From: Acephala macrosclerotiorum
Lineage: Eukaryota; Ascomycota; Leotiomycetes; Helotiales; Mollisiaceae
Direction of reading: 5' to 3'
NCBI GenBank assembly: GCA_014904845.1
Contig: MU119231.1
Span: forward strand, 248,001-312,000
DNA: 64,000 nucleotides
The position numbers were made by a program, and so were the translations under genes. Under the pieces are notes generated by a model that searched no databases, had not been told where the DNA came from, and was given only the letters and a program-made list of their open reading frames with translations. Every line of letters starts with the position of its first letter. Positions within the stretch are counted from its first letter, which is position 1. Positions 45,126 through 55,362 of this stretch are shown here, one piece after another.

Positions 45126-45945
45126 ATGCATTCCACAATCGTCCGCGCCCAAAATGTCTTCGGCTTCTTCACCACAGTCGCTTTCGCCATCGCGGCCCTG
45201 ATCGCATTCACAGATATCATAACACCACGGACGCCAAAAGCCAGTATATCCATGAGCAAAGCTGAGGTGTACGTCTGCCATTCTCCCTCCTCCGATACCC
45301 TTCCTTCTCTTCAAAAAGACCACAATGCTAATACCAACTAATTCAGTGTACGAGGCAGACCAAATTACTACTCCACCAAGAAAGAAGAATACGCCGTCCT
45401 CCGCTTCAATCTCAACGCCGACTTCTCCTCCCTCATGAACTGGAACACCAAACAACTATTCGTTTACGTATCAGCATCGTGGCCCAATGCCACATCGTCA
45501 GAGCTCACAAACGAGGCGGTGATTTGGGATACGATTATCACGAATCCAAGTGCCGATCATTTGCAGAATATTGGGCCGGCGTCGATGAAGAAGCTGAAGA
45601 AGAGTGCGGAGGGGAAGACGACTGATCCTTCGAGGTAAGTTCCCGTCAACACGAGGAACGCTATGGAGGATTTTCGGAGAAAGGAGGCTGACAAAGTACA
45701 ATAGGGCCAAGATCAATCTCAAGAACCAAAAAGCGAAATATCAAATCACAGCTCCAAACGGCAAGCTAGCAGAAACGAACGATGTGGTGCTGAAAGTACA
45801 TTACAATATTCAGCCGTGGGTGGGAATCTTGACCTGGACACCGCAGATGGAGTTCGGGAACTGGAAGATGATGAAGGGTGGTGTTAGCAAGTTGTTCAAC
45901 TTTCCGGCACTCAAGGTGAAGAAGGCGGCGGAGAGCAAAAGTTGA
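45126..45945 (+). CDS. SPC3: Signal peptidase complex subunit 3 (223 aa, 3 exons)
   Basis: Subunit of the ER signal peptidase complex that removes signal sequences from secretory proteins. Exons 45126-45268, 45347-45634 and 45705-45945, all in phase. The start MHSTIVRAQNVFGFFTTVAF leads into one N-terminal membrane segment (type II), then the lumenal domain: VVRGRPNYYSTKKEEYAVLR, FNLNADFSSLMNWNTKQLFV, SELTNEAVIWDTII, a variable Lys-rich insert (KKLKKSAEGKTTD), and VLKVHYNIQPWVGILTWTPQ. Order and length match fungal Spc3/SPC22-23. The lysine-rich insert and the C-terminal extension are slightly long compared with animals. Confidence 0.95.
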
Positions 45946-46290
45946 GGCAGATGAAGAGCTTTGAAACTTGGAGTCGATATAGGAGCCTTGTTTGGGACAT
46001 AGAAATGAAGCGTCACTTTGCCAGTTTTGGTATTGTGTTGATGTAACGGGCAGGGGGCACACGCAAGCGCGAGTACCGTTGCCACACATAATAAGGAGGA
46101 ATTGACAGTTCAATTGCCTGGTCCTCGTCACCTTTCTCGATAATCGTTGCAAGTGCATTTTACACTTCTGTTCACTCAAACCAATGGCAGATAAAGGTTC
46201 TATTGTCTGTCTTTCTCATATATGGGATGGGCATGTGCAAAGTTGCAACCACAATCCGGACATCTGGATCCTCAGGTATGAAACGAGGCT

Positions 46291-46640
46291 AGCAATTGTC
46301 CGACTTCTTGCCGCCGAGGTAGAGATGTCAAAAGCTTTGATTGCATTGGGACATCTAGAAGGCAAATAGGCCATCGCCCCACCCCTAATTTCGGAAGTGG
46401 AAATGTTCAAAGTCCCAGCTATACTTAGGTCATTTTGAGGGGTAGACGCCTATGAAAGTTTGCGATTGTCCCATCTCCCGTTTTTCAGGTTGCAGTACTA
46501 GAAGTACTGATCACGACCAGAATATTTGAGAAAAGCAATTGTCCGACCTCTTGATTCCGAGGTTGAGTTGTGTAAAGTACTGACAGTACTCAGGACACTT
46601 AAAGGTATTAAAATAGCAATTGTCCATCCGCTCACTTTCC
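46291..46640. repeat. Degenerate ~75-92 bp tandem repeat, about five copies
   Basis: The core AGCAATTGTCCGACYTCTTG and following sequence recur with decay at about 46291, 46369, 46460, 46535 and 46615. Read on the plus strand, copies give related peptides such as AIVRLLAAEVEMSKALIALG and AIVRPLDSEVELCKVLTVLR, interrupted by stops and frame changes. The minus strand gives related peptides too (RTIASL, RTIAFL), so strand is undecided. It may be the ruin of a repeat-protein gene. I see no gene in 46641-47473. Confidence 0.5.
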
Positions 46641-47473
46641 AGATCGAGCGGTTCATATTGTTAGCCGCGATTAAGACATTTGGGAGATGAAGGCGCAACA
46701 GAACCAGCGAGTTCCCAATGTATTGTCCTTAAGTCAAATCACTGCACAGATGGCGATGCAAAGAAAGCCGCAGTTGCCTGTCTCTCTCATATTCGAGAAA
46801 GCGCGCAGGGCGTCCTGTCAGTCTTCGGCAACTTTCGAATGCGAGGTCGCGAGTAGCCTGCGTCTCCTAGAATCTTTATAATACTCCAAAGCTCATCCCC
46901 AAAAGTCATACTTGATAAATCGACAGAGCATTACCATCTCCAGGCACCAATTTATCGATCGCAACTAGCTTCCATTTTGGGTATGTTCTTTGCGACCTTT
47001 AGTGGTTGGTGTTATCACGACGTAGCGCTGCCAAGCCATGGTAGTCGATACCGATCCAAGCCAAGTTTTCTCTACCGGCCCTACCAACGTCTTGTTTCCT
47101 TTCTTAAAAGCTTGAGTTGACAACGTCAAACTCTCTTAGCTCGCAGACTTGTGGTCTTCCCGTCAAATGCCTTAAGCCATCAACTGCACTGCAAAGTGGA
47201 CCCTGCAGCGATCTCGCTCACTTCAACCAGAATGCAGGAAAGCTCCCGCGATGATTGCCAATGGTAACTTGACGACGCGATTTCAACCTTGAACAATTGG
47301 GCCGAGTATTTAATCTCGTTTTGTGTCAATTGGAGGGTCTTCACTATGACGCTCAAGGCACTCCAGGCGCTACGTTCGAATATGTAAGGAACCTTGGGAG
47401 AGGATTAAGACGTCTCATTCAAACACTTCAAACTCACTATTAAAATATTCCTCACTCCTCGATCTATACCACC

Positions 47474-48562
47474 ATGCTTACCAAATTTTCCCTCTCGGCA
47501 GCAGTCATAGCTGTCATCATGCCACAAGTCTACCCTACTCCAGCATCACCTCTTCCCGACTCCCAAATCCTCGCCAACACAAGCTACGGTTTCATCCCCG
47601 GCGAAAACTCCTACTATAGCATCTATCCCTCCAAATCCCCATCCTTCCCGGCCAACATCACCACCCCAATACTCAACACCACCGCCAGCCCCACCGGCCC
47701 AGACGACCTCATGTAGCAAAACCCTCTCAGCGCAGAATGGGCCATCTACTCTTTCTACTAAACCGCCGTCGGAATATTCAGCGCTAGCTCTTTCACCACT
47801 CTCGGGCTTCCGAACACCACCTACCAACACATCGTCTCGATTCGAGATAATGAAGCTGGCTATCCGAGGATTTTCCAAGATCAGATAAGCAGTAATAGCG
47901 TCAAGCCCGGGGCTTATAGATATAGCTTCCCATTCACTTCCATGGAGGAATTCCTTACGTTTCAGAATTTGATTGAGATCTCATCTATGGCGTTCCTGAC
48001 GAGATTGGTGCAGCAAGATAAACTTAACATCAGGAAAGGGGCTTCGACTGCAGTGGCAGAGACAGAGATTAGACATCTTGTATGGAGATTGATTGATGTC
48101 TGGAACGTTGATCTTTTCGCTGGTCCTTCGGATATTTCGTTCCCGTACGCGAATCAGATACTGGATACGACGAATCGGTTCACCGTTCCTGGCTCTCGTT
48201 CTTCTGCAAATCCAAGCTACCCTTTTCCGAGTCAACATCTTCCAGCGATGGCTATCACCAACATCACGATTTCCGTTACTCTTGGATCGAGTATCCAGAT
48301 TCAGTTCAAGGATGCGATGAACCAGCCGAGCTTTAAAGATAGGAATGAGTACTACACGGTGTGGTTTCATGGGGTAGAGAACATCACTGTGCCATTTAAT
48401 ACGAGGGGGAATGAGACGGTCATTCCTGCCACTTTTGAGAAGGGATTGATTATTGGGGTACTTGTTGATGAGGAGGGAGCAACGATGTTGGAGAGTGTGG
48501 TTGCGGGCCCCATTTTTTTGCTTCAGCAGCCGAGTACGTTAGGGACGATTTTGGCGTTGTAG
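47474..48562 (+). pseudogene. Secreted ferritin-like-domain gene with two in-frame stops
   Basis: One frame of 363 codons runs from the ATG at 47474 to 48562, interrupted by TAG at 47714-47716 and TAA at 47759-47761. The N-terminus is a signal peptide (MLTKFSLSAAVIAVIMPQVY). After the stops the protein reads TAVGIFSASSFTTLGLPNTT, SIRDNEAGYPRIFQDQI and NLIEISSMAFLTRLV, the ferritin-like helices of a fungal secreted family, though the His expected after EAG is Tyr. The C-terminal half is beta-rich (ITNITISVTLGSSIQIQFKD). Both stops are one C-to-T change from CAG and CAA. No frameshift occurs over more than 1 kb, so it is either recently silenced or read through. Family assignment is moderate. 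Confidence 0.7.
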
Positions 48563-49292
48563 GACCATGTAATGATTTGAAGAGGATGATTTGAAGGCCT
48601 AGGTGTCGATGCGTTCAAAGGTAAGGACCCAAGGCAAACTTAGACATTGGAAAAGCTTCCTATGGATGAGAATGGCGTGAGGTGTGCAAACGAGGTTCTA
48701 AGCCATGTTTAGTGTTCGGTATATTTGAGTCTAATATCCCAATTGTTTCTGAGAGACTAAATGCATCCTCTTTGTGCATTCTCTGTCCAGTATGCAGGTA
48801 TCACGTGTTGCCCCTGAATCTCAAGCGAGGTACAGTAGATGAGGTCAATACGTCCTGTCAAAGTCCGCCGCTATTACTCAAGTAAAAGGAGCGTGCCTCA
48901 TGTCACTGCTTTATAAAGACCCAGCTAGTTTCGCCAACAGATATAATCACAGATAACTCTGGCCCTGGCGTAGCTCTGAAATTGAGGTGGGTGGAAAACG
49001 TAAATGTGAATATAGGAGAGAATGAGAACATGCATGCGATTCTCGAGTCCCGCAGAATCCATACTTCCCAGCCACCGGGTGGCTGTCAAATCCATCTCCT
49101 CCGCAGCTCAAGCCCAGGCTATACTTCGGAAATTCTCAAGAGCTCGAAATACTAGGTTCCTCGGGTGCCCGTAGTCACAGTACCTACTCTGCTCACCATC
49201 GATGCAGATACAGCACAACAAATAGTCTTCTATATGGACCGAGTGTTAAAATGATTCCAGGACTCATCCCATCCTTAGAGCCCTGACTTGAT
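48563..49292. other. Intergenic
   Basis: No gene supported; a 67-codon frame at 48682-48885 has no recognised content. Confidence 0.35.
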
Positions 49293-49628
49293 TTAATGTA
49301 CAGATGCCATCCAAATCCACAGTTCCATCATATGCAGATCCACGCCTAGAGTGGAGTTGACGGCGTCGAAGTGGGTAGGCTGCATGTCCAGATGAGAATA
49401 ATGCGCTGATTCTCGTTCAGGCTCGTCCTTTTCCCTATTTCTTCTCTGTAAACATTCATCTTTTTCTTTCTTCTCATTCTGCTTGGGAGACTTTCCTTGG
49501 CTCGTTGGAACTTCCTTCATGCGGAGACCTTTCTTCTCGTCTTTCAAAACAAACCGTTGCGGCACAACGACAGCAGCGAAATTGTACCACTTAGAGTACT
49601 TTTCTGTGCCTGACGGAAGCCATCCCAT
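49293..49628 (-). CDS. Hypothetical protein (111 aa)
   Basis: ATG at 49628 (MGWLPSGTEKYSKWYNFAAV). The first ~35 residues contain a modest hydrophobic stretch; the rest is Lys/Glu-rich, then an uncharged tail ending WIWMASVH. No family recognised. It lies immediately beside an FMO pseudogene and may itself be a remnant or a chance ORF. A poly-A tract precedes the start on the minus strand side (49630-49639 as A on plus). Confidence 0.3.
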   Translation of the reverse strand: MGWLPSGTEKYSKWYNFAAVVVPQRFVLKDEKKGLRMKEVPTSQGKSPKQNEKKEKDECLQRRNREKDEPERESAHYSHLDMQPTHFDAVNSTLGVDLHMMELWIWMASVH

Positions 49629-49686
49629 CTAAAAAAAAAAACTATAGACGGATTTAGGAATAGTAACGAATCCAAGATATCGACAC

Positions 49687-50726
49687 ATAGCCGTCATCGG
49701 GGCTGGTCCCTCATGTCTAGTAAAGAACCATCTCGCCTCAATCGACCTCCACTTGAAGGTCGCCCACTAACGTCCAACTTCACTTGAAGTCAGCCGTCCA
49801 CACCCTCACCCTCAAGAGTGTCTTCCCCACCATTCGCGTCTTCGAGCGCCGTGACAGCGTCGGTGGAGCATGGCTCTATGACCCAGACCCAGACCCATTT
49901 TCCAGCTCGACCAAACCCATTTTGCGCCCAATCCCTTCACAGATTTCGAGCTTCGCTACCCCTGCGCTGGAAGATAAGACTCGTAGAACAGGTATCTACT
50001 GGGGACCTGATAGTAATGTTGGAGCGAAAGTCATGGAATTTAAAAACATTCCGTTTCCGGAGGTGAATAGTGCGGGCTCAGTGCTGAGATCTGGGAAGGA
50101 TAATCTGACGAAGTCGTACAAGGTCGTTGCAAGGTATCTCGAGGATCTGTGGACGCTTGTCCTTCATCTCGTGACATTCCAGACGACGGTCGAGAGAGTC
50201 GAGAAGGTCAGCGAGGAATGAGTGGTGACGTTGCGACAAGAGGGGAGGAAGAGGCAGGATGGGAATGTGCATGATTGCTGCTGGACCGAGAAATTTGGCA
50301 GATGGCGAATTCCTTCTTGAAGAAACTCAAAGTGAAATGTAGCCTGAGAGAGCGTCAGCATATTTTAGAAAGACTGAGTGGTGACTTTTTCGCAGATGCC
50401 GTAATAGCGGCAACAGGACACTATACTATACCGCTGGTTCGACGTCCCTTCCTTCGACTAAAGAGTAGGAGAAGTGGGAGAAGAGATTAGGCCAGAAAGG
50501 CGACTCGAATCTATTCCATGAGATCGCACCAGATTTGAAGGATTATTTCAACGCTATGCGAGACATTTCTGGGAAGCTGGGTGTGGGAAGCGGGGAGTAT
50601 GAACTGCCCCATTGGGAGGATAGATGGGCCGATGATGGATTTGCGGTGTTGAAGTTGAAGGACGAGTTGGTCAAGAGATTGAATGGTAAGGGTGGTAGTG
50701 GTGTTGAGGTGAGGGCGAAGCTGTGA
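49687..50726 (+). pseudogene. Flavin-containing monooxygenase-like pseudogene
   Basis: At 49687 one frame reads IAVIGAGPSCLVKNHLASI, the FAD-binding GxGxxG motif with the last Gly replaced by Cys, and stops soon after. From about 49830 another frame reads VFERRDSVGGAWLYDPDPDP, the next FMO block, and runs to 50221. From 50380 a further frame reads DFFADAVIAATGHYTIPLV, the NADP/ATG-containing block. A last frame (50535-50726) has an acidic/Trp-rich end (ELPHWEDRWADDGF). The order fits a fungal FMO/dimethylaniline-monooxygenase-like protein with at least three frame changes and sequence loss between 50220 and 50380. Confidence 0.85.
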
Positions 50727-52863
50727 GTTTGGAAATTGCGACGCAGCGTTTTGTTAATAGAGGTAAATACCATTTTCTTTCATATTCTCCGCTCAAACTC
50801 GACTCTTGGAGTATTGCCTCACAACTTGCGGATAGCTCTTCTCCCCTGGTGGGCTTAATTTGCCTACCGATTTCGTCATCTCAAGAGATTCGCCTAAGCA
50901 ATCGTGAGGGGAGTGATGCTAGATGCAGGCCAAATATGCGACGAGAGCGTTGGGGTTGGTCGGACACGAAGTGCTGGGCGAAAGTCGTTATTCGAGGAGT
51001 TGACGACTGGATCGACTTTCCGGGCCTTTCCGATGATTAAGGACATATTGGTAAGACAGCAGATTATAAATTCCTGTCGGTCGCCAAATCGAGCACGAAA
51101 CCGCTATTCTGTAAGCTCTCGTAAGTAGAAGTCGAGTCAACGTCCGCCAAGTGAAGAATCAACGGCACCCCCATGCAATCTGTGCCGTTCTTTGAAAGAC
51201 GAGAATAGAAATCATAAGTAACATTATAATGGATTTCGGACTTAAAACAATGATTGATGTCGTGACTCAAGCTGACGCCGTCCACACAATACTTTTGAAG
51301 GTTTGAAATCGTGATCGATAGCAGATGATGTAGCAACCCCCTCGTTCAGAGGACTCAATCGAACCTTCTTGAGTACAGTGCATCTCACTAAGATATTCCC
51401 TCGGCGTCCTTCAGCATGTGATAAATCAGCACATGATGAAACAAATCCTCTTCATTTGAAAGATTCAATGAAATTATTTTGAACCAGAAAGGGATACCAT
51501 GACTCATGAAGATATGTGTGAGAACGCGACAACATCGTCCTTCCTGAACCGGAGGAATTGTTCCTTTGCGATCGAAAAGGTAGTTAGTATACGCGTACGG
51601 AAATTGAAATTCCCACCCTGAAGTTCTAGAAGTCGAAGTCTGACTTTCGGACGTTATACAAAGCTGCTCACTAAGCTTTGCTGACTGCGACCGTTGAGTC
51701 TCTGCAGAAGCTTAGTGGGACGGCCGTGCCGGAACCTCAAGGTCAGCTCTCCTCAAGCCACCAGAAAGAGGGGAAAGTAACATTTTCCACATCAAGCGAA
51801 ATAGATAAAAACTCTCTTGTGCATCATGCATGGAATCCCACGCAATCAGAAAGCCTATCGCAGCCGAAGGATTATCTCAATTTCCACAAACGCGACAAAT
51901 AAAGCTAATGGTCGTTGATCAGCACTGTCCGATGGAGAATGTACGTACATCACGTGGGGCGCCCAGCCACGAGATTTGATGAGGTGAGATGAAGATGAAC
52001 TACTTAGCTGGAAATGAAAGCTTATTTCTTCCGCACCGACGGGACGATCCCACGTGGGGCCACGGGAGAAGGATTCTCCGGATCAGGAAAGCGGATCGCG
52101 CAGTTTGTTATCAAAGGTGACATGGTTTCCATGTTGGGAGAGAAGAGATTTGGAAGTGTTGGGTTCGCCTAGAATAGTTCTTGGTGCAAGGCTGTGCTGG
52201 AAGCTGTTTTTCCGTGCTGTGCTGTGCAGGGCAGGGCAGGGCTGGCGTCTAACGCGCCTTCCCGATGCAGAATTGCCGCGCTCCATAATTAGATTTCGGA
52301 TGCATTTGCTTGTGCGTCTCATTGGTTCGTTTGTTCAGCCTGCCCGCATGCGTGCTCTGAATGGCTACATCAGCTGCAGCGCGGCCGCGACCTTTCCCAG
52401 GATTGACTAGCGCACATGGCATGGCTCTTCTTTTCCTCTCGTTGATCCGCCAGCCTTCACCGTCCCTCAGCGATCCTCGTAAGGCACGCTTTTGTGCCAG
52501 CGCACGCCAACCCATCCTCTCGCGCAAGGGTCGTCCAGCGGTGACCCGACAGACCCGACAGACCCGACAGACCCGACAGACCCTCGACCAGCTCGAAATA
52601 TCCAAGCGTGGCGTTGCACCACGGCACAGTCTGACTCCTCTGCGCAGGAAGGCTGGACGCCGGTGATGGTCATGGTCGTGGGCGTGGGCGTGGGTGAGGA
52701 GGTTGCAAACATCTCATTCTATAAAGGCTTCATGTTTACCCGCCCAATATGTTTCTTCCTCTCATCATCAGCCCATCAAACCAATCAAAAAAACATCATC
52801 TTTTCCTTTTCTCTTTTTCCTTGAGATCAGTCTTTCCTATCAGTCATCAGCAAAATAGTCATA
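50727..52863. other. Long intergenic region upstream of the LsdA-like gene
   Basis: About 2.1 kb without a supported gene. The last 400 bp are GC-rich, then pyrimidine-rich before the start codon; a TATAAA at 52720-52725 is the likely TATA box of the next gene. Confidence 0.4.
52543..52583. repeat. 9-bp tandem repeat (GACCCGACA), about 4.5 copies
   Basis: Perfect repeats of GACCCGACA in the promoter region of the ferritin-like gene, about 280 bp upstream of its start codon. The 9-bp period keeps any overlapping frame open and creates repetitive frames on both strands. Confidence 0.9.
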
Positions 52864-53982
52864 ATGTTTTCTCTCGCAACCGCATCGATCGTCGGCTTCT
52901 CATGCCTCACTGCCGTTACCGCCGCACCGTTCTCGTTTGCCAACAACCCGCTCGGCAACTCCTTTCCAGCACCCAATGCAGCTCAACTCCTCGACATTGA
53001 GAGACAAGCACACGGAAGCATCCCCATCGCGTTCCCTGCTGCACCTGCTGCTGCACACGGCCCTGCCGCCGACACCATCACCTCGCTCGAGTTGATCGCC
53101 TTCAACGAGATCTTCGAGGTTGCGTTCTTCACTGAACTCATCGCCAACATCACCAACAATGTCCCCGGCTACAAGTTCGACACCGAGATCGACACCCGCG
53201 ACTACATCCTTGCTGCATTGACCGCCATCCTAGCACAGGAAGAGCTCCACGCCATCAACGCCAACAACGCAGTCAAGAAGTTCACTGGCGGTGTCATCCT
53301 TCCTTGCCAGTACAACTTCCCCGTCACCGACATCGAGCAAGCTATTGGTCTCGCCTCCACCTTTACCGATGTTGTCCTCGGTACGCTCCAAGATGTTGTC
53401 ACCTTGTTCGGCGAAGACGGCGACGCAGCTCTCATCCGTGGTGTCGCTTCAGTCATCGGCCAAGAAGGCGAGCAAAATGGATTCTACCGCAACCTCCTCA
53501 ACAAGATCCCATCCGCTCTCCCCTTCTTGACTGCCTCCACCCGCGGCTTCGCCTTCTCGGCCCTCAACCAAGGCTTTGTCGTCCCAGGCACTTGCCCCAA
53601 CGTCACCGCTACCCACAGCGACATCAACCTCCCCATCTTCGGTACCTTGAACGTCCTTACCCAGAACATCCAGCCTGTGTCCCAGACCCTCTCTTTCAGC
53701 TTCAACTTGCCGTCTGGTGGAGCCAATCCTGCGTGGAAGTCCGATTACTCTGGTATTCAGCTCGTTTATATCAACCAGCAAAATGCCCCTACGATTGAGC
53801 AGCTCCAGAACGTCAAAGTCAGTGGCAACACTGTTACTTTCGATGCTCAGTTCCCCTTCGACCAAGCGCTTTTCGGTAATGGACTCACCATCGCTGCTAT
53901 CACCGAAGTCTTTGCCTTCACTGATGTGGATTCTATCGCGAACCACACCATCTTTGGTCCGGGTTTGATTGAGATCAACTAA
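52864..53982 (+). CDS. Secreted ferritin-like protein, LsdA/late-sexual-development type (372 aa)
   Basis: Intronless. Signal peptide MFSLATASIVGFSCLTAVTA, then APFSFANNPLGNSFPAPNAA. The four-helix ferritin-like domain includes TSLELIAFNEIFEVAFFTEL, DYILAALTAILAQEELHAIN (the EExH metal-ligand-like motif), ASTFTDVVLGTLQDVVTLFG and VIGQEGEQNGFYRNLLNKIP. A beta-rich C-terminal part follows (SQTLSFSFNLPSGG, VTFDAQFPFDQALFGNGL). This is the layout of fungal LsdA-like proteins linked to sexual development. Codons end overwhelmingly in C (ATC, AAC, CTC, GCC), unlike neighbours, which suggests very high expression; a TATAAA and pyrimidine-rich leader precede it. No enzymatic activity is established. 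Confidence 0.9.
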   Translation: MFSLATASIVGFSCLTAVTAAPFSFANNPLGNSFPAPNAAQLLDIERQAHGSIPIAFPAAPAAAHGPAADTITSLELIAFNEIFEVAFFTELIANITNNVPGYKFDTEIDTRDYILAALTAILAQEELHAINANNAVKKFTGGVILPCQYNFPVTDIEQAIGLASTFTDVVLGTLQDVVTLFGEDGDAALIRGVASVIGQEGEQNGFYRNLLNKIPSALPFLTASTRGFAFSALNQGFVVPGTCPNVTATHSDINLPIFGTLNVLTQNIQPVSQTLSFSFNLPSGGANPAWKSDYSGIQLVYINQQNAPTIEQLQNVKVSGNTVTFDAQFPFDQALFGNGLTIAAITEVFAFTDVDSIANHTIFGPGLIEIN

Positions 53983-54543
53983 GAGGTTAATAGGGATGAG
54001 GGGAGGAGTTGTATTCTTCAATGTGCGGGCGGATTTTTGAGCATTTACACAGGGCGCGGCGTTTTGACATGGCTTTTTTTTTTTGGGATTTTTGGGATTT
54101 TTGTGTAATACATAAGACATATCATGCTTGATTCCTCGAGGTAGTTGAATTCAACTTTCTCAAAAACATTCTCTTTTCTTCCATTTCATCCTTCAAGTGA
54201 AATCTGCCTCCCACATCACAGCACCGGTAGCATTTTCAGTGATGCAACCACTTCGGACTTCAGGATTCTAGAAGTCATGCACCCATTCCAATGTGCATAT
54301 CTCAGCAACGCCTTCGAGAATATCCCACATCAGCTTACCCCTCACCGTCACGACCCCTGTCCGGCGTCCACGAACGCCGTTGGTCATCCATCAACACCCC
54401 GATTTGCCAACACATGCACCTCAAAATATGCCCTTAACATCCTGCGTTATTGGAGGAAGAGTTCCTTCGCTTTCGGTTTGGGTTTTTTTCTTTCTGCCGG
54501 CTTCTGAAACCCTTCTAATTTTCCCCGTTGGTTGTTCGCGCAA

Positions 54544-54830
54544 CCTTACGAGCCTGGTTTCAAAAGCCTGTGCTTTTCAAGGCTTCTCGCTAACAAATAA
54601 ACGTTAAAGCAAAATGTCGAGTTTTAAACCAAAATGTAAAATACTTTACATAACTTAAATAAATATACTTTAACTTTTTTTTAAATATAGAACTACAAAT
54701 TAGAGGAATATATATATTTGTAGTTATTTTAAAATCTTTAAATAACGGCACCGATTTTAACGTTCTTCGCGAAAAAAGAAACCTGAAAACAGCCTGAAAA
54801 GCACAGACTTTTGAAACTAGGCTCGTTAGG
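54544..54830. mobile_element. 287-bp inverted-repeat (MITE-like) element
   Basis: Ends are inverted repeats of about 40 bp, sharing ACGAGCCTRGTTTCAAAAG and CTGTGCTTTTCA: left from 54544, right read backwards from 54830. AACGTTAAA recurs further inside both arms. The core is A/T-rich without an ORF and contains a second palindrome, AACTACAAAT (54691-54700) with ATTTGTAGTT (54716-54725). No clear target-site duplication is visible. Unrelated in sequence to the 2497-2700 element. Confidence 0.7.
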
Positions 54831-55362
54831 GTCGGAGCATTAACCCGCCAACATCACTTCACGAAACCAACTAGAGGTTCTGACTTCACCTCACATTGAT
54901 CATCAGATAGATACTCACTCTCATATTTTGTGGTTTCTTATTGCTTTAATCGACATTCTCCTCTCATATTTTGAGGGTTCTCTCATCTCCCTGACCCAGA
55001 CATTCCGCTTTCTATTCCAACTATCTCTTCAACAAGCGTTCCATTCAATAATCCCCAGCCAGCTAACCAGGCTTCTTATTCACTTCCTCCCCTGCCCATC
55101 TTCGTTGCTAAACCTTCACCAACTCCCCTGCGCCCCCAGAACCAGCATTGCCATACTGCACGATGCTCACTGCACGTGATCATGAGCGGCTTCTCCTACT
55201 GAACCTAGAAGTCTGTCATACCTTGCGCAAATCCATTAGAGGTGTCTTGACGATAAACTTCCGTCAGATATCCATCTCGAGTAGTGGATGGTATGAGGTA
55301 TGTCCGAAACATAGCATTCATTCCAGATCGGTATGGTTTGGCGCTACTCAATTTCACCAGCT
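54831..55362. other. Intergenic
   Basis: No gene supported between the inverted-repeat element and the decayed locus; the 83-codon frame at 54928-55179 is T-rich and hydrophobic by composition only. Confidence 0.35.

Noticed and set aside
46184..46881. WD40-like reading of the degenerate repeat on the minus strand (RTIASL)
   Set aside because: Unit spacing of 75-92 bp does not fit the ~126 bp of WD40 repeats and no WD dipeptides recur.
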